Source: Liolophura sinensis (Eukaryota; Mollusca; Polyplacophora; Chitonida; Chitonidae). From it: a stretch of DNA of 64,000 nucleotides. The translations under genes were made by a program, and so were the position numbers. The notes beneath the pieces are model-generated. The model was not told where the DNA came from. It saw only the letters and a list, made by a program, of their open reading frames with translations, and searched no databases. The DNA lies in the NCBI RefSeq assembly GCF_032854445.1, contig NC_088307.1, forward strand, positions 6,460,017 through 6,524,016, in the 5' to 3' direction. Below are positions 41,934 through 52,847 of this stretch, in pieces. Position 1 is the stretch's first letter. Each line of letters starts with the position of its first letter.

Positions 41934-42168
41934 TTATTTATTTCATTGTTATTTTACGCCGTACTCAAAAATATTTCACTTATACGACGGCGGCCAGCAT
42001 TATGGTGGGTGGAAACCGGGCAGAGCCCGGGGGAAACCCACGACCATCCGCAGGTTGAGAGGAAGCCACGATGAGCTGGACTTGAGCTCACAGCGACCGC
42101 ATTGGTGGGAGGCTCCTGGGTCATTACGCTGCGCTAGCGCGCTAACCAACTGATCCCCGGAGGCCCCT
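41934..42168 (-). mobile_element. SINE family A (S2) in LINE copy B
   Basis: Minus-strand copy with tail at left and tRNA-like head at right. Perfect 13-bp target duplication tgtgagtttgtat at 41921-41933 and 42169-42181. It cuts the RT region of ORF2. Confidence 0.9.
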
Positions 42169-44275
42169 TGTGAGTTTGTATGATAAGGCGTCTAAGGCAA
42201 AAGTAAATATTGATAAGTGACAGATATTACCTATGTGTACAGACTGCCAGGATCGTACAATTGAGGGCATTCCCGTGGTTAATCACAGTATCTGTGTTCT
42301 AGGTTTTCAGATCGGGCCTGATTAAACAGCATGTTATGCAGAAAACTGGAACAAAGGCATAAACAAAGTCAAGTCTATGCTACACCTATGGGAACAAACG
42401 GGACTATCGCTAAATGGGAGAGTCGCAGTTATTGCAACTTTATTGATATCTAGATTGTGGTATTGAATGGCTGTTTGTGCCGGCTCCAAAGAAATGTATT
42501 AATGATCTTGAAGCCGTATGTGTAGATTTTCTGTGGTCTCAGCGGTGACATCTGATAGCACATGGAGTTGTTGTTAACTCTTTTAAAAAACGGTGGCTTA
42601 AATATGCCAGACAAGGCAACCAAGGTTTCGCCTCAAAATGTTGGGTCGTTTTTTTTAATCAGAATTATCGAGCAGTGTTGAAAGTGTTTTTTTCCCCCAT
42701 ATTTTCTGTCAAAATGGTATTCCTTGTCAGAGACCTATTTTATAAATAATTGCTTGATGTCTTACCAGAGTGTTACAAGGAGTTCTTTTTACCATGGACA
42801 AAAGTATGACTTGAACTGTGTATTGAGAGCCGGGAACAGGTACCCAGCCAACTGATATTTTCAAATGCCAATATGAAGCTTAATGGTAGGCGTTTGTTTT
42901 ATAAACTGTTTATCAAATCCAAGCTGCTTTGTGTGTGGGATTTTTTTATATGAATGCATTCCCGGATTCCTGCCAGAGGTAGCTATCAGAAAAATTGTGT
43001 CAGAGACATTCCCTGAGGCTGACCTTGCACAGATAAACACCATACACAGAATGATTAAAGAGACTATTCCACCGCGATGATTCACAATAGTAGATGACAA
43101 TGGTACTGCTTGCACATCAAGTAGAAATACTTGCCGCGACCCAAAACTAAATATTAAGGGACGTAGTACGCCAGTTTCAGTCTTGAAAAACAAGCAATTT
43201 ATAAGCTACTTTCATAGAAACGTAGGTAGAGTCTGCCTCAGTTCGGCACTGGTTAAGGGTTTTAGTAACATTGAAGTCGATCATTTATGGAGTTGTATTT
43301 TATTACCTGGAAAGGGGCCTGATTGTACTCTGCTGGATTGTAAAATTTGTCATAATTCTGTGTATACAATAAAGATGCTTTACAAAATAGGGTATGTGGA
43401 TAGCTGTCTGTATCTTCTTTGTTAAACGCATATGGAATAAGTTTTTCACTTAATGATCCATTGTCCTGTGTTAACCCAATTTATAAAATATGTTGGTGAT
43501 ATTACTGAAACTTTGCTCAGACAAATGCCTGTGAGTGTCAGTTTCGAATGTATGTTGCTCTTTGGGTACCCATTGCGACATGCAAAACGGTGTTTTCATT
43601 TTCTAAACATTGTCCAAAGCTCTGCTGGACTAGCTATATGGAAACAGAGGGTTTTGTGACTAGCTAACAAGCGGATCCTGTGTGTTGAAAAAAATTGTCA
43701 AAGCTCTTCTTTACAGTAAAGTTAAAGAGGCACACGTTTACCATAAGAAGAGTAAGATATCCAATTTAATTGCAAAATATAACTAATACAAACAATTTTT
43801 TAAAATAAATGACACAGATGATGTTCAGGTCTTTTTATAAATACATATAGTATGTATACCCAGGCAAGTGTGGTAATATATATGCTTGATCTATGTGTAT
43901 AATTTTGGTGTGTATATTTTGATATATCCCTCTTCCATGGCTATATCTGTGATATTCTTATTTTTTTAACCATTGCCACGATTTTGGATATGCACAATCC
44001 TGTATTTCTGTACGAACAGAAATACTGATTTTTTCAAAAGAAAAAAAAATAATAAAGAGTGCTAGATTAACATGCGGGGGTACCCGGACCGGGTTGTCCA
44101 AACAACTTTTCCAGCAATTAGTGCAAAGTATAGTGTTGAATCCTAGTTTCAGCTTTTAGAAAACAAAAGGAATTTTATTTTGAAATTTCACAGGCCAATA
44201 GATTTTCGCTGATACCTGTGTTTTTAGCAGATATGAGGCTAGATGTTGTGCTTAATAGACTACATTAACCAACAA

Positions 44276-44348
44276 GGGGAGCTAACTCAGATGGTAGAGC
44301 GCTCCCTTAGCATACCTCCCTTAGCGGTATCTGATGCCCGGGTTCTCG
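44276..44348 (+). pseudogene. tRNA-Ala(AGC)-like relic
   Basis: Same damaged form as at 34948-35020: intact 5' half, rearranged anticodon stem and T arm. Confidence 0.75.
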
Positions 44349-44592
44349 GGTAGGTAAAGTTTTTCTGATCGTTTTCCACACCGCTTCAAGTGAGTTTATC
44401 CGTCCATCCTATACACCAAATATTTAAGAAAGATTATTTCTTAACAACCACAAGTTTCGTAGTGATGGGAAAATATGTGGAAAGCTTTTCATTGGGTGGG
44501 GGTGGGGGTGGGGGTGGGGGTGGGGGTGGGGGCTGCAGTTAGCGCAAAGTCCACTCTGGAAAGTAATTTCAGCTTTTAGAAAACATAAGAGG

Positions 44593-44652
44593 TTTACATG
44601 GTAGAGCGCGCTTTGCATGCCAGCGGTACTGGGATCGATGCCCGGCCTTTCC
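44593..44652 (+). pseudogene. tRNA-Ala(UGC)-like relic, 5' end missing
   Basis: Counterpart of 35265-35324, after a (GGGGGT)n tract at 44494-44535. Confidence 0.75.
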
Positions 44653-44845
44653 AAACAACTTTTACTGCAATTAGCGCACGGTTCACATTTATATAGTAGT
44701 TTTAGGCTTTAGATAAAATAAGGAAGTTTGTTGTTTTTAGAATCACAGGCCAACCAATATATATATATTTTTTCACTCAGAACTTTCTTATCAGCAGGCC
44801 TTAGGCTAGAATGTTGTCCTTAATACATACCACATAACACAACAA

Positions 44846-44917
44846 GGGGAGCTAGCTCAGATGGTAGAGCGCTCGCTTAGCATGCGAGAGGTACCGGGAT
44901 CGATGCCCGGGTTCTCC
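44846..44917 (+). tRNA. tRNA-Ala(AGC), intact
   Basis: Identical over 72 nt to the gene at 35518. All stems pair, the anticodon is AGC, and a TTTTT run follows about 14 nt downstream. Confidence 0.9.
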
Positions 44918-45107
44918 AAGTAGTACATTATTTTTGATCGTGTTGCACACCGTTGCAAGAAAGCCTACTTGTCCAAACCGTTCACCAAATGCAATGTTTA
45001 TAATGACTGAAAATCCAGGTACATAGGTGTGCAGCACCACATCCTATTTTCCTTAACAGCCACAAGTTCCGTCTTAGTCATATTGGGATACGTGGAAAGC
45101 TCTTGAT

Positions 45108-45179
45108 GGGGGGCTAGCTCACATGGTAGAACGCTCGCTTTGCATGCGAGAGGCACTGGGATCGATGCCCGGGCTCTCC
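45108..45179 (+). tRNA. tRNA-Ala(UGC), slightly degenerate
   Basis: Anticodon UGC in a paired stem. The D stem has the GAAC mismatch seen at 35780, and the T stem has a G-U pair (ctggg). Activity is uncertain. Confidence 0.65.
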
Positions 45180-45701
45180 AAACAACATTTACTGCAATGA
45201 GCTCAAAGTTCTCTTTTGAATAGTAGTTTCAGCTTGTAGAAACATAAACAAGTTTATTTTGAAATTTCACCGGCCAATGTATTTTCGCTGATATCTTTGT
45301 TTTCAGCAGGTCTTAGGCTAGATGTTGTTCTTAATACATACTACATTAACAAACAAGCGGAGCCACAAGGAGACAGGTAGTGATGAGGCTGCGAGTGACG
45401 CCCCTTGGCCTTGCTAGGCATCCGTGCCAGCTGCCGGCATAGACAGGTCCACATTTTGATGCTCAACCTATGTCAAGATTTTTATGGCCTCTTTTTAACA
45501 GGCTGGGCCAGGCATGCACCAAAGCTTATTGGCCACGGAATGTTTGGGACTGAGCTACAGCGCTAAACTTTAACATTGTCGCATACTGGAAATAATGGGG
45601 ATATGGGGCCATTTTGCTGAACAGCCACAAGTTTCGTCGTACTGATATGAAGAGATTTTAAAAGGTTCTCATGGTGTTTAAGGGGAGAGGGGGGGGGGGG
45701 G

Positions 45702-45769
45702 CGTCGTAGTTTACATGGTAGAGCGCGCTTTGGATGCAAGCGGTACCGGGATCGATGCCCGGCCTTTCC
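45702..45769 (+). pseudogene. tRNA-Ala(UGC)-like relic
   Basis: Same form as at 36381-36447 (TTTGGAT loop), preceded by a 13-base G run. Confidence 0.7.
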
Positions 45770-45957
45770 AAACAACTTTTATTGGAATAAGCTCAAAGTT
45801 CACTTTTAGATAGTAGTTTCAAGCTTTAGAAAACATAAGAGGGTTTTTCTAGATTTGCAGGCCAAGCAATATATATATAATTTTCCACTCATTCTTTTTC
45901 TCTTAGCAGGCCTTAGGCTAGAAGGTTGTCCTTAATGTACACTACATACCCCAGCAA

Positions 45958-46029
45958 GTGGAGCTAGCTCAAATGGTAGAGCGCTCGCTTAGCATGCGAG
46001 ATGTACCGGTATCGATGCCCGGGTTCTTC
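45958..46029 (+). pseudogene. tRNA-Ala(AGC), damaged
   Basis: Anticodon stem and AGC loop are intact. The acceptor pair 2-71 (GTGGAGC/GTTCTTC) and the T-stem pair next to the loop (ccggt) are mismatched. Confidence 0.65.
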
Positions 46030-46219
46030 AAGTAGTACACTGTTTTTGATCGTGTTGCACACCGTTTCAAGAAAGCCTACTCGTCCAAACTATTCACCAA
46101 TTGTGATGTTTATAATTACTGAGAAGCCAGGTACTTCAGCGTGCACCACCACATCCTATTTTCCTTAACAGCCACAAGTTTCGTCTTAGTCATATGGGGA
46201 TACGTAGAAAATTCTTCAT

Positions 46220-46291
46220 GGGGGGCTAGCTCACATGGTAGAGCGCTCGCTTTGCATGCGAGAGGTACCGGGATCGATGCCCGGGCTCTCC
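46220..46291 (+). tRNA. tRNA-Ala(UGC), intact
   Basis: 72 nt with all stems paired: GGGGGGC/GCTCTCC, GCTC/GAGC, CTCGC/GCGAG around TTTGCAT, CCGGG/CCCGG. This is the best UGC gene in the first half of the array. Confidence 0.9.
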
Positions 46292-46468
46292 AAACAACAT
46301 TTACTGCAATAAGCTCAAATTTCTCTTTTAAATAGTAGTTTCAGCTTTTAGAAACATAAGCAAGTTTATTTTGAAATTTCACCGGCAAATATATTTTCGC
46401 TGATAGCTGTCTTATCAGCAGGTGTTAGCCTAGATGTTCTTCTGAATATATACCACTTCAGCCAACAC

Positions 46469-46503
46469 GAGGAACCAGTTCAGATGGTAGATCGATCGCT
46501 TAG
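46469..46503 (+). pseudogene. 5' half of tRNA-Ala(AGC), cut by LINE copy C
   Basis: Same break point as in copies A and B. Confidence 0.8.
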
Positions 46504-46767
46504 ATTAGGGAAGTCAGTGCTGACAGCCGAGGTGATCGGACGTGTTTACAGCATAGTCCGGAGCATAACATTGGTTGTTGTTGTAGTTCTGCTGAATAAT
46601 TGTAACTGGGGTTTCCTGGTTTTTCCAGGAGCCACGATGATCACACCCGGGGGCTATGGGCCACAAGGAAGGGGAAGAAAGTATTAAAAGGAATTTTCAC
46701 TTATTGTTGATATTGGAGACACCGCGAAAATTTCTGCCGAGAAAGTGATTCGAGTCGTGGAGGAGGT

Positions 46768-47450
46768 GTGTTGGACATGAACGCCTTACTCGTCTGTGTA
46801 CCTAAAGGAGCTGTAAAATACGAGCTAACACCAGTAGACAAAGCATCTAGTGATTTGCTGGGTGATGGACGTGAAATTGACGGTCAGTTCTGTGCGTGTA
46901 CGGGTGTGACACAGAGAGTTCTTGTCGTGTCGTTTTTACATCAATCTGCATATGTGGATAAAGATGAAATAGTGAAGAAACTGGAGGAATTTGGCGTAGA
47001 AATCTTTTCAGATAATAAAAGAAGGTTTTATCCTGGCACCAAAGAGAATGACGGCACAAGGTACCATCTCTACCATACGCCTCGAAAGTTTCATCTGGAG
47101 ACAGTGCGGATTTTTTCAGAATTGTTCACGATAATGAGCAGAAGGTGTGTTCATTGTGTTTGGCAAAGGACCATATATTTCGTCAGTGCCCAGACTTTAG
47201 GTGCTACACATGCGTAGAGCAAGGACATGTAGCCCGTGCATGCCATGCGGACAGATCTAATGGGTGTCACCAATATGGGAGGAAGTGCTATTGTTTATTG
47301 TGTGTTCAAAGGACTATAGCTGTGACACGAACTCCGGACTTTGCATGTGAGCGCTGTGGTCTGGAATACTGCGAGTGTGCAGAGCCGGAAAGCCTTCAGT
47401 CAGTGCCCCCTTCGACTGCCAACCTAAAGTCACAGTGGCGTGGACCATAA
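46768..47450 (+). pseudogene. LINE ORF1 remnant, copy C
   Basis: Runs open from 46768 to 47217. The KRRFYPGT block is in frame, but the frame leaves the knuckles after NDGTRYHLYH. The knuckles (CSLCLAKDHIFRQC, CYTCVEQGHVARAC) are open in another frame at 47145-47450. Confidence 0.72.
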
Positions 47451-47550
47451 TAAAAGAGTGCAAATGGAAAGGGAGGCGAGTGGTAGGCTAGACCAGAGCA
47501 TGCTCGACAGTACCCCCAAGCAATGGTACGGTAGATGAATGTAAAAACAG

Positions 47551-50203
47551 GTGATTTTCAAATTGACCGACGGAAGCCAGCAAACAGACGGGTGGTCAGT
47601 TGTCACGAACAAGAGGACTCGAGATGTGCGACTACAAGGAATAAGAAGTCCACAGAATGGAAAGTCAGTTGGCCGGAATATCGACGGTGAAACTACTGTG
47701 GGGGCGGCCTCAGTCATAGGAGAAATGACGCAAGACACAGGTGAGAACGAGCGCACCTTGGTTTGCTCGCAGTCTTCTGAGAGTTTGTTACAGCCTTCTA
47801 CATCTGCAAGGCGACGAACAAACCTATGCCGAATTTGTCTTGTGCAAGAAGAAATGTGCCTAACAACAAGCCGAACAATAGAGCGCAATAAAATAACTTT
47901 CTTTCTCATAATGGTGCTGATTACGTTACTCAACTGTAATGGTTTAGGAGCTGAAAATCAGTTCGAACGCCTGTATAACGGACTGAATGGAGATATAATT
48001 TGCCTGCAAGAAACTCACTTCGATGATGAAATCGTAAGTAAAGTACAACGGTCAATTGAAGGCAAAGTCTACGCCAATAGCTCGCTAACTGCACAAAAAG
48101 GGTTGCCAAATGGTAAGTCCAGGAGGCAATTACAAGAGTTCATGTCAAGGCATAATCTAGTTGATATTTGGCGTGAAAGAAAACCCGGAAGAGTAATGCT
48201 TACGTAGCACAGAACTGTTGAAAATGCTTTGCGCCAGAGCCGCATGGATCACGTTAATCTCCAGGGAAATTGTTGTCAGTTGTAAACCTGTATATATGAA
48301 TAATACATCCTTTAGTCACCATGCTGTACTCTGTACTATATGAAGTGTGATTTTTCACCGGTTGAAATCGGTCCTGGTCTGTATTGTCTTAACGATAGGT
48401 TGCTGGAAGATGATGAATTTTGCACCAAGGTGAGACGATGTATAAATGAGCAGTTAACATGTCCATTATATTTTATTTCTTTATTTGACTGGTGTTTTAC
48501 GCCGTACTCAAGAATATTTCACTTATACGACGGCGGCCAGCATTATGGTGGGTGGAAACCGGGCAGAGCCCGGGGGAAACCCACGACCATCCGCAGGTTG
48601 AGAGGAAGCCAGCATGAGCTGGACGTGAGCTCACAGCGACCGCATTGGTGGGAGGCTCCTGGGTCATTACGCTGCGCTAGCGCGCTAAACAACTGATCCC
48701 CGGAGGCCCCTTGTGAGTTTGTATGATAAGGCGTCTAAGGCAAAAGTAAATATTGATAAGTGACAGATATTACCTACGTGTACAGACTGCCAGGATCGTA
48801 CAATTGAGGGTATTCCCGTGGTTAATCACAGTATCTGTGTACTAGGTTTTCAGATCGGGCCTGATTAAACAGCATGTTATGTAGAAAACTGGAACAAAGG
48901 CATAAACAAAGTCAAGTCTATGCTACACCTATGGGAACAAACGGGACTATCGCTAAATGGGAGAGTCGCAGTTATTACAACTTTATTGATATCTAGATTG
49001 TGGTATTGAATGGCTGTTTGTGGCGGTTCCAGAGAAATGTATTAATGATCTTGAAGCCGTATGTGTAGATTTTCTGTGGTCTCAGCGGTGACATCTGATA
49101 GCACATGGAGTTGTTGTTAACTCTTTTAAAAAACGGTGGCTTAAATATGCCAGACACTGCAACCAAGGTTTCGCCTCAAAATGTTGGGTCGTTTTTTAAA
49201 TCAGAATTATTGAGCAGTGTTGAAAGAGTTTTTTCCCCCCATATTTTCTGTCAAAATGGTATTCCTTGTCAGAGACGTATTCTATAAATAATTGCTTGAT
49301 GTCTTACCAGAGAGTTACAAGGAGTTCTTTTTACCATGGACAAAAGTATGACTTGAACTGTGTATTGAGAGCCGGGAACAGGTCCCCAGCCAACTGTTAT
49401 TTTTAAATGCCAATATGAAGCTTAATGGTAGGCGTTTGTTTTATAAACTGTTTATCAAATCCAAGCTGCTTTGTGTGCGGGATTTTTTTTATATGAATGC
49501 ATTCCCGGTTTCCTGCCAGAGGTAGCTATCAGAAAAATTGTGTCAGAGACATTCCCTGAGGCTGACCTTGCACAGATAAACACCATACACAGAATGATTA
49601 AAGAGACTATTCCATCGCGATGATTCACAATAGTAGATGACAATGCTACTGCTTGTACATCAAGTAGAAATATTTGCCGCGAACCAAAACTAAATATTAA
49701 GGGACGTAGTACGCCAGTTTCAGTCTTGAAAAACAAGCAATTTTATAAGCTACTTTCATAGAAACGTAGGTAGAGTCTGCCTCAGTTCGGCACTGGTTAA
49801 GGGTTTTAGTAACATTGAAGTCGATCATTTATGGAGTTGTATTTTATTACCTGGAAAGGGGCCTGATTGTACTCTGCTGGATTGTAAAATTTGTCATAAT
49901 TCTGTGTATACAATAGAGATGCTTTTCAAAATAGGGTATGTGGATAGCTATCTGTGTCTTCTTTGTGAAACGCATATGGAATAAGTTTTTCACTTAATGA
50001 TCCATTGTCCTGTGTTAACCCAATTTATAAAATATGTTGGTGATATTACTGAAACTTTGCTCAGACAAATGCCTATGAGTGTCAGTTTTGAATGTATGTT
50101 GCTCTTTGGGTACCCATTGCGACATGCAAAACGGTGTTTTCATTTTCTAAACATTGTCCAAAGCTCTGCTGGACTAGCTATATGGAAACAGAGGGTTTTG
50201 TGA
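47551..50203 (+). pseudogene. LINE ORF2 remnant, copy C
   Basis: A 218-codon open frame (47551-48207) joins the linker and endonuclease N-terminus directly to the NLVDIWRERKPGR block across the deletion. The hybrid SINE follows, then the C-terminal fragments to WKQRVL at 50203. No RT core remains. Confidence 0.72.
48472..48711 (-). mobile_element. Hybrid SINE family A at recombination point, copy C
   Basis: The left flank is tgtccattatat (target of S1) and the right flank is tgtgagtttgtat (target of S2), so it lacks a matching target duplication. It marks unequal recombination between S1 and S2. Confidence 0.88.
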
Positions 50204-50814
50204 CTAGTTAACAAACGGATCCTATGTGTTGAAAAAAATTTTCAAAGCTCTTCTTTACAGTAAAGTTAAAGAGGCACACGTTTACCATAACAACAAGAGT
50301 AAGATATCCAACTTAACTGCAAAATATATCTAATACAAACCATTTTTTTAAATAAATGACAGGTCAGGTCTTTCGATAAATACATATAGTATGTATACCC
50401 AGGCAAGTGTGGTAATATATATGCTTGATCTATGTGTATAATTTTTGTGTGTATATTTTGATATATCCCTCTTCCATGGCTATATCTGTGATATTCTTAT
50501 TTTTTTAACCATAGCCACGATTTTAGATATACACAAACCTGTATTTCTGTACGAACAGAAATACTGATTTTTTCAAAAGAAAAAAAAATAATAAAGAGTG
50601 CTAGATTAACATGCAAGGGGTGCCGGACCGGGTTGTCCAAACAACTTTTCCAGCAATTAGTGCAAAGTATAGTGTTGAATCCTAGTTTCAGCTTTTAGAA
50701 AACAAAAGGAATTTTATTTTGAAATTTCACAGGCCAATAGATTTTCGCTGATACCTGTGTTTTTAGCAGATATGAGGCGATATGTTGTGCTTAATAGACT
50801 ACATTAACCAACAA

Positions 50815-50887
50815 GGGGAGCTAACTCAGATGGTAGAGCGCTTCCCTTAGCATACCTCCCTTAGAGGTATCTGATGCCCGGGTTCTC
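50815..50887 (+). pseudogene. tRNA-Ala(AGC)-like relic
   Basis: Same rearranged form as at 34948, with an extra T in the anticodon stem (gcgcttccc). The UGC relic that should follow is deleted in this shorter array. Confidence 0.7.
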
Positions 50888-51253
50888 GGGTAGGTAAAGT
50901 TTTTCTGATCGTTTTCCACACCGCTTCAAGTGAGTTTATCCGTCCATCCTATACACCAAATATTTAAGAAAGATTATTTCTTAACAACCACAAGTTTCGT
51001 CGCAGTGATGGGAGAATATGTGGAAAGCTTTTCATTGGGTGGGATGTGGGGGTGGGGGCTGCAGTTAGCGCAAAGTCCACTCTGGAAAGTAATTTTTTAT
51101 ATAGTAGTTTCAGGCTTTAGATAACATAAGGAAGTTTGTTGTTTTTAGAATCACAGGCCAACCAATATATATATATTTTTTCACTCAGAACTTTCTTATC
51201 AGCAGACCTTAGGCTAGAATGTTGTCCTTAATACATAGCACATCAAACAACAC

Positions 51254-51325
51254 GGGGAGCTAGATCAGATGGTAGAGCGCTCGCTTAGCATGCGAGAGGT
51301 ACCGGGATCGATGCCCGGGTTCTCC
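51254..51325 (+). tRNA. tRNA-Ala(AGC), one D-stem mismatch
   Basis: Matches the intact AGC gene except for GATC in place of GCTC in the 5' D stem, which also alters the A box. Other stems pair and a TTTTT run follows. Confidence 0.65.
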
Positions 51326-51516
51326 AAGTAGCAGATTGTTTTTGATCGTGTTGCACACCGTTTCAAGAAAGCCTACTCGTCCAAACCATTCACCAATTCT
51401 GATGTTTATAATGACTGAGAAGCCAGGTACATAAGTGTGCAGCACCACATCCTATTTTTCTTAACAGCCACAAGGTTCGTCTTACTCATATGGGGATACG
51501 TGGAAAATTCTTCATG

Positions 51517-51588
51517 GGGGGGCTAGCTCACATGGTAGAGCGCTCGCTTTGCATTTGAGAGATACCCGGATCGTTGCCCGGGCTCTCC
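51517..51588 (+). pseudogene. tRNA-Ala(UGC), damaged
   Basis: Acceptor and D arm are good, but the anticodon stem (CTCGC/TTGAG) and T arm (cccggatcgttgcccggg) carry changes. Confidence 0.65.
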
Positions 51589-51765
51589 AAACAACATTTA
51601 CTGCAATCAGGGCAAAGTTCTCTTTTGAATAGTAGTTTCAGCTTGTAGAAACATGAGGAAATTTGTTTTGAAATTTCACCGACCAATATATTTTCGCTGA
51701 TACCTGTCTTATCAGCAGGTGTTAGGCTAGATGTTCTCCTGAATACATACCACTTCAGCCAACAC

Positions 51766-51800
51766 GAGGAACCAGTTCAGATGGTAGATCGATCGCTTAG
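51766..51800 (+). pseudogene. 5' half of tRNA-Ala(AGC), cut by LINE copy D
   Basis: Same break point as the other copies. Confidence 0.8.
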
Positions 51801-52067
51801 ATTAGGGAAGTCAGTGCTGACAGCCGAGGTGATCGGACGTGTTTACAGCATAGTCCGGAGCATAACATTGGTTGTTGTTGTAGTTCTGCTGAATAATTGC
51901 AACTGGGGGTTCCTGGTTTTTTCCAGGAGCCACGATGATCACACCCGGGGGCTGTGGGCCACAAGGAAGGGGAAGAAAGTACTAAAAGGAATTTTCACTT
52001 ATTGTTGATATTGGAGACACCGCGAAAATTTCTGCCGAGAAAGTGATTCGAGTCGTGGAGGAAGTGT

Positions 52068-52747
52068 TTGGACATGAACGCCTTACTCGTCTGTGTACCT
52101 AAAGGAGCTGTAAAATACGAGCTAACACCAGTAGACAAAGCATCTAGTGATTTGCTGGGTGATGGACGTAAAATTGACGGTCAGTTCTGTGCGTGTACGG
52201 GTGTGACACAGAGAGTTCTTGTCGTGTCGTTTTTACATCAATCTGCATATGTGGATAAAGATGAAATAGTGAAGAAACTGGAGGAATTTGGCGTAGAAAT
52301 CTTTTCAGATAATAAAAGAAGGTTTTATCCTGGCACCAAAGAGAATGACGGCACAAGGTACCATCTCTACCATACGCCTCGAAAGTTTCATCTGGAGACA
52401 GTGCGGATTTTTTCAGAGTTGTTCGCGATAATCAGAAGAAGGTGTGTTCATTGTGTTTGGCAAAGGACCATATATTTCGTCAGTGCCCGGACTTTAGGTG
52501 CTACACATGCGTAGAGCAAGGACATGTACCCCGTGCATGCCATGCGGACAGATCTAATGGGTGTCACCAATATGGGAGGAAGTGCTATTGTTTATTGTGT
52601 GTTCAAAGGACTATAGCTGTGACACGAACTCCGGACTTTGCATGTGAGCGCTGTGGTCTGGAATACTGCGAGTGTGCAGAGACGGAAAGCCTTCAGTCAG
52701 TGCCCCCTTCGACTGCCAACCTAAAGTCACAGTGGCGTGGACCATAA
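52068..52747 (+). pseudogene. LINE ORF1 remnant, copy D
   Basis: Open from 52068 to 52514 and, in another frame, 52442-52747 for the knuckles. The second knuckle keeps its cysteines and histidine (CYTCVEQGHVPRAC). Confidence 0.72.
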
Positions 52748-52847
52748 TGAAAGCGTGCAAATGGAAAGGGAGGGGAGTGGTAGGCTAGACCAGAGCATGC
52801 TCGACAGTACCCCCAAGCAATGGTACGGTAGACGAATGTAAAAACAG

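Larger units (their letters stand above)
38225..43659 (+). pseudogene. LINE ORF2 remnant, copy B
   Basis: Linker plus endonuclease start at 38225-38806 (QETHFDDE). The endonuclease is interrupted by the Tc1/mariner element and resumes at 40460. The stretch between the SINEs encodes an RT-side segment (SKYFLN; ITALLDVVYKYYSSLFKKED; FGFGENFRKWI; ADDT). A C-terminal region follows to WKQRVL at 43659. Multiple stops; not functional. Confidence 0.72.
37181..44070 (+). mobile_element. LINE copy B with nested Tc1/mariner and two SINEs
   Basis: The most complete copy in gene content: about 4.9 kb of LINE once the Tc1/mariner element (38912-40457) and the two SINEs (40945-41089 and 41934-42168) are discounted. 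It alone keeps the ORF2 stretch between the two SINEs. It ends aataaagagtgctagattaa against a tRNA-Ala 3' half. Confidence 0.82.
46504..50609 (+). mobile_element. LINE copy C, doubly deleted
   Basis: About 4.1 kb. Lacks the ORF2 stretch between SINEs S1 and S2, replaced by one hybrid SINE at 48472-48711. It also lacks about 0.3 kb of endonuclease at 48108, where ggttgcc joins directly to aaatggtaagtcc. Ends against a tRNA-Ala 3' half at 50610-50638. Confidence 0.82.
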
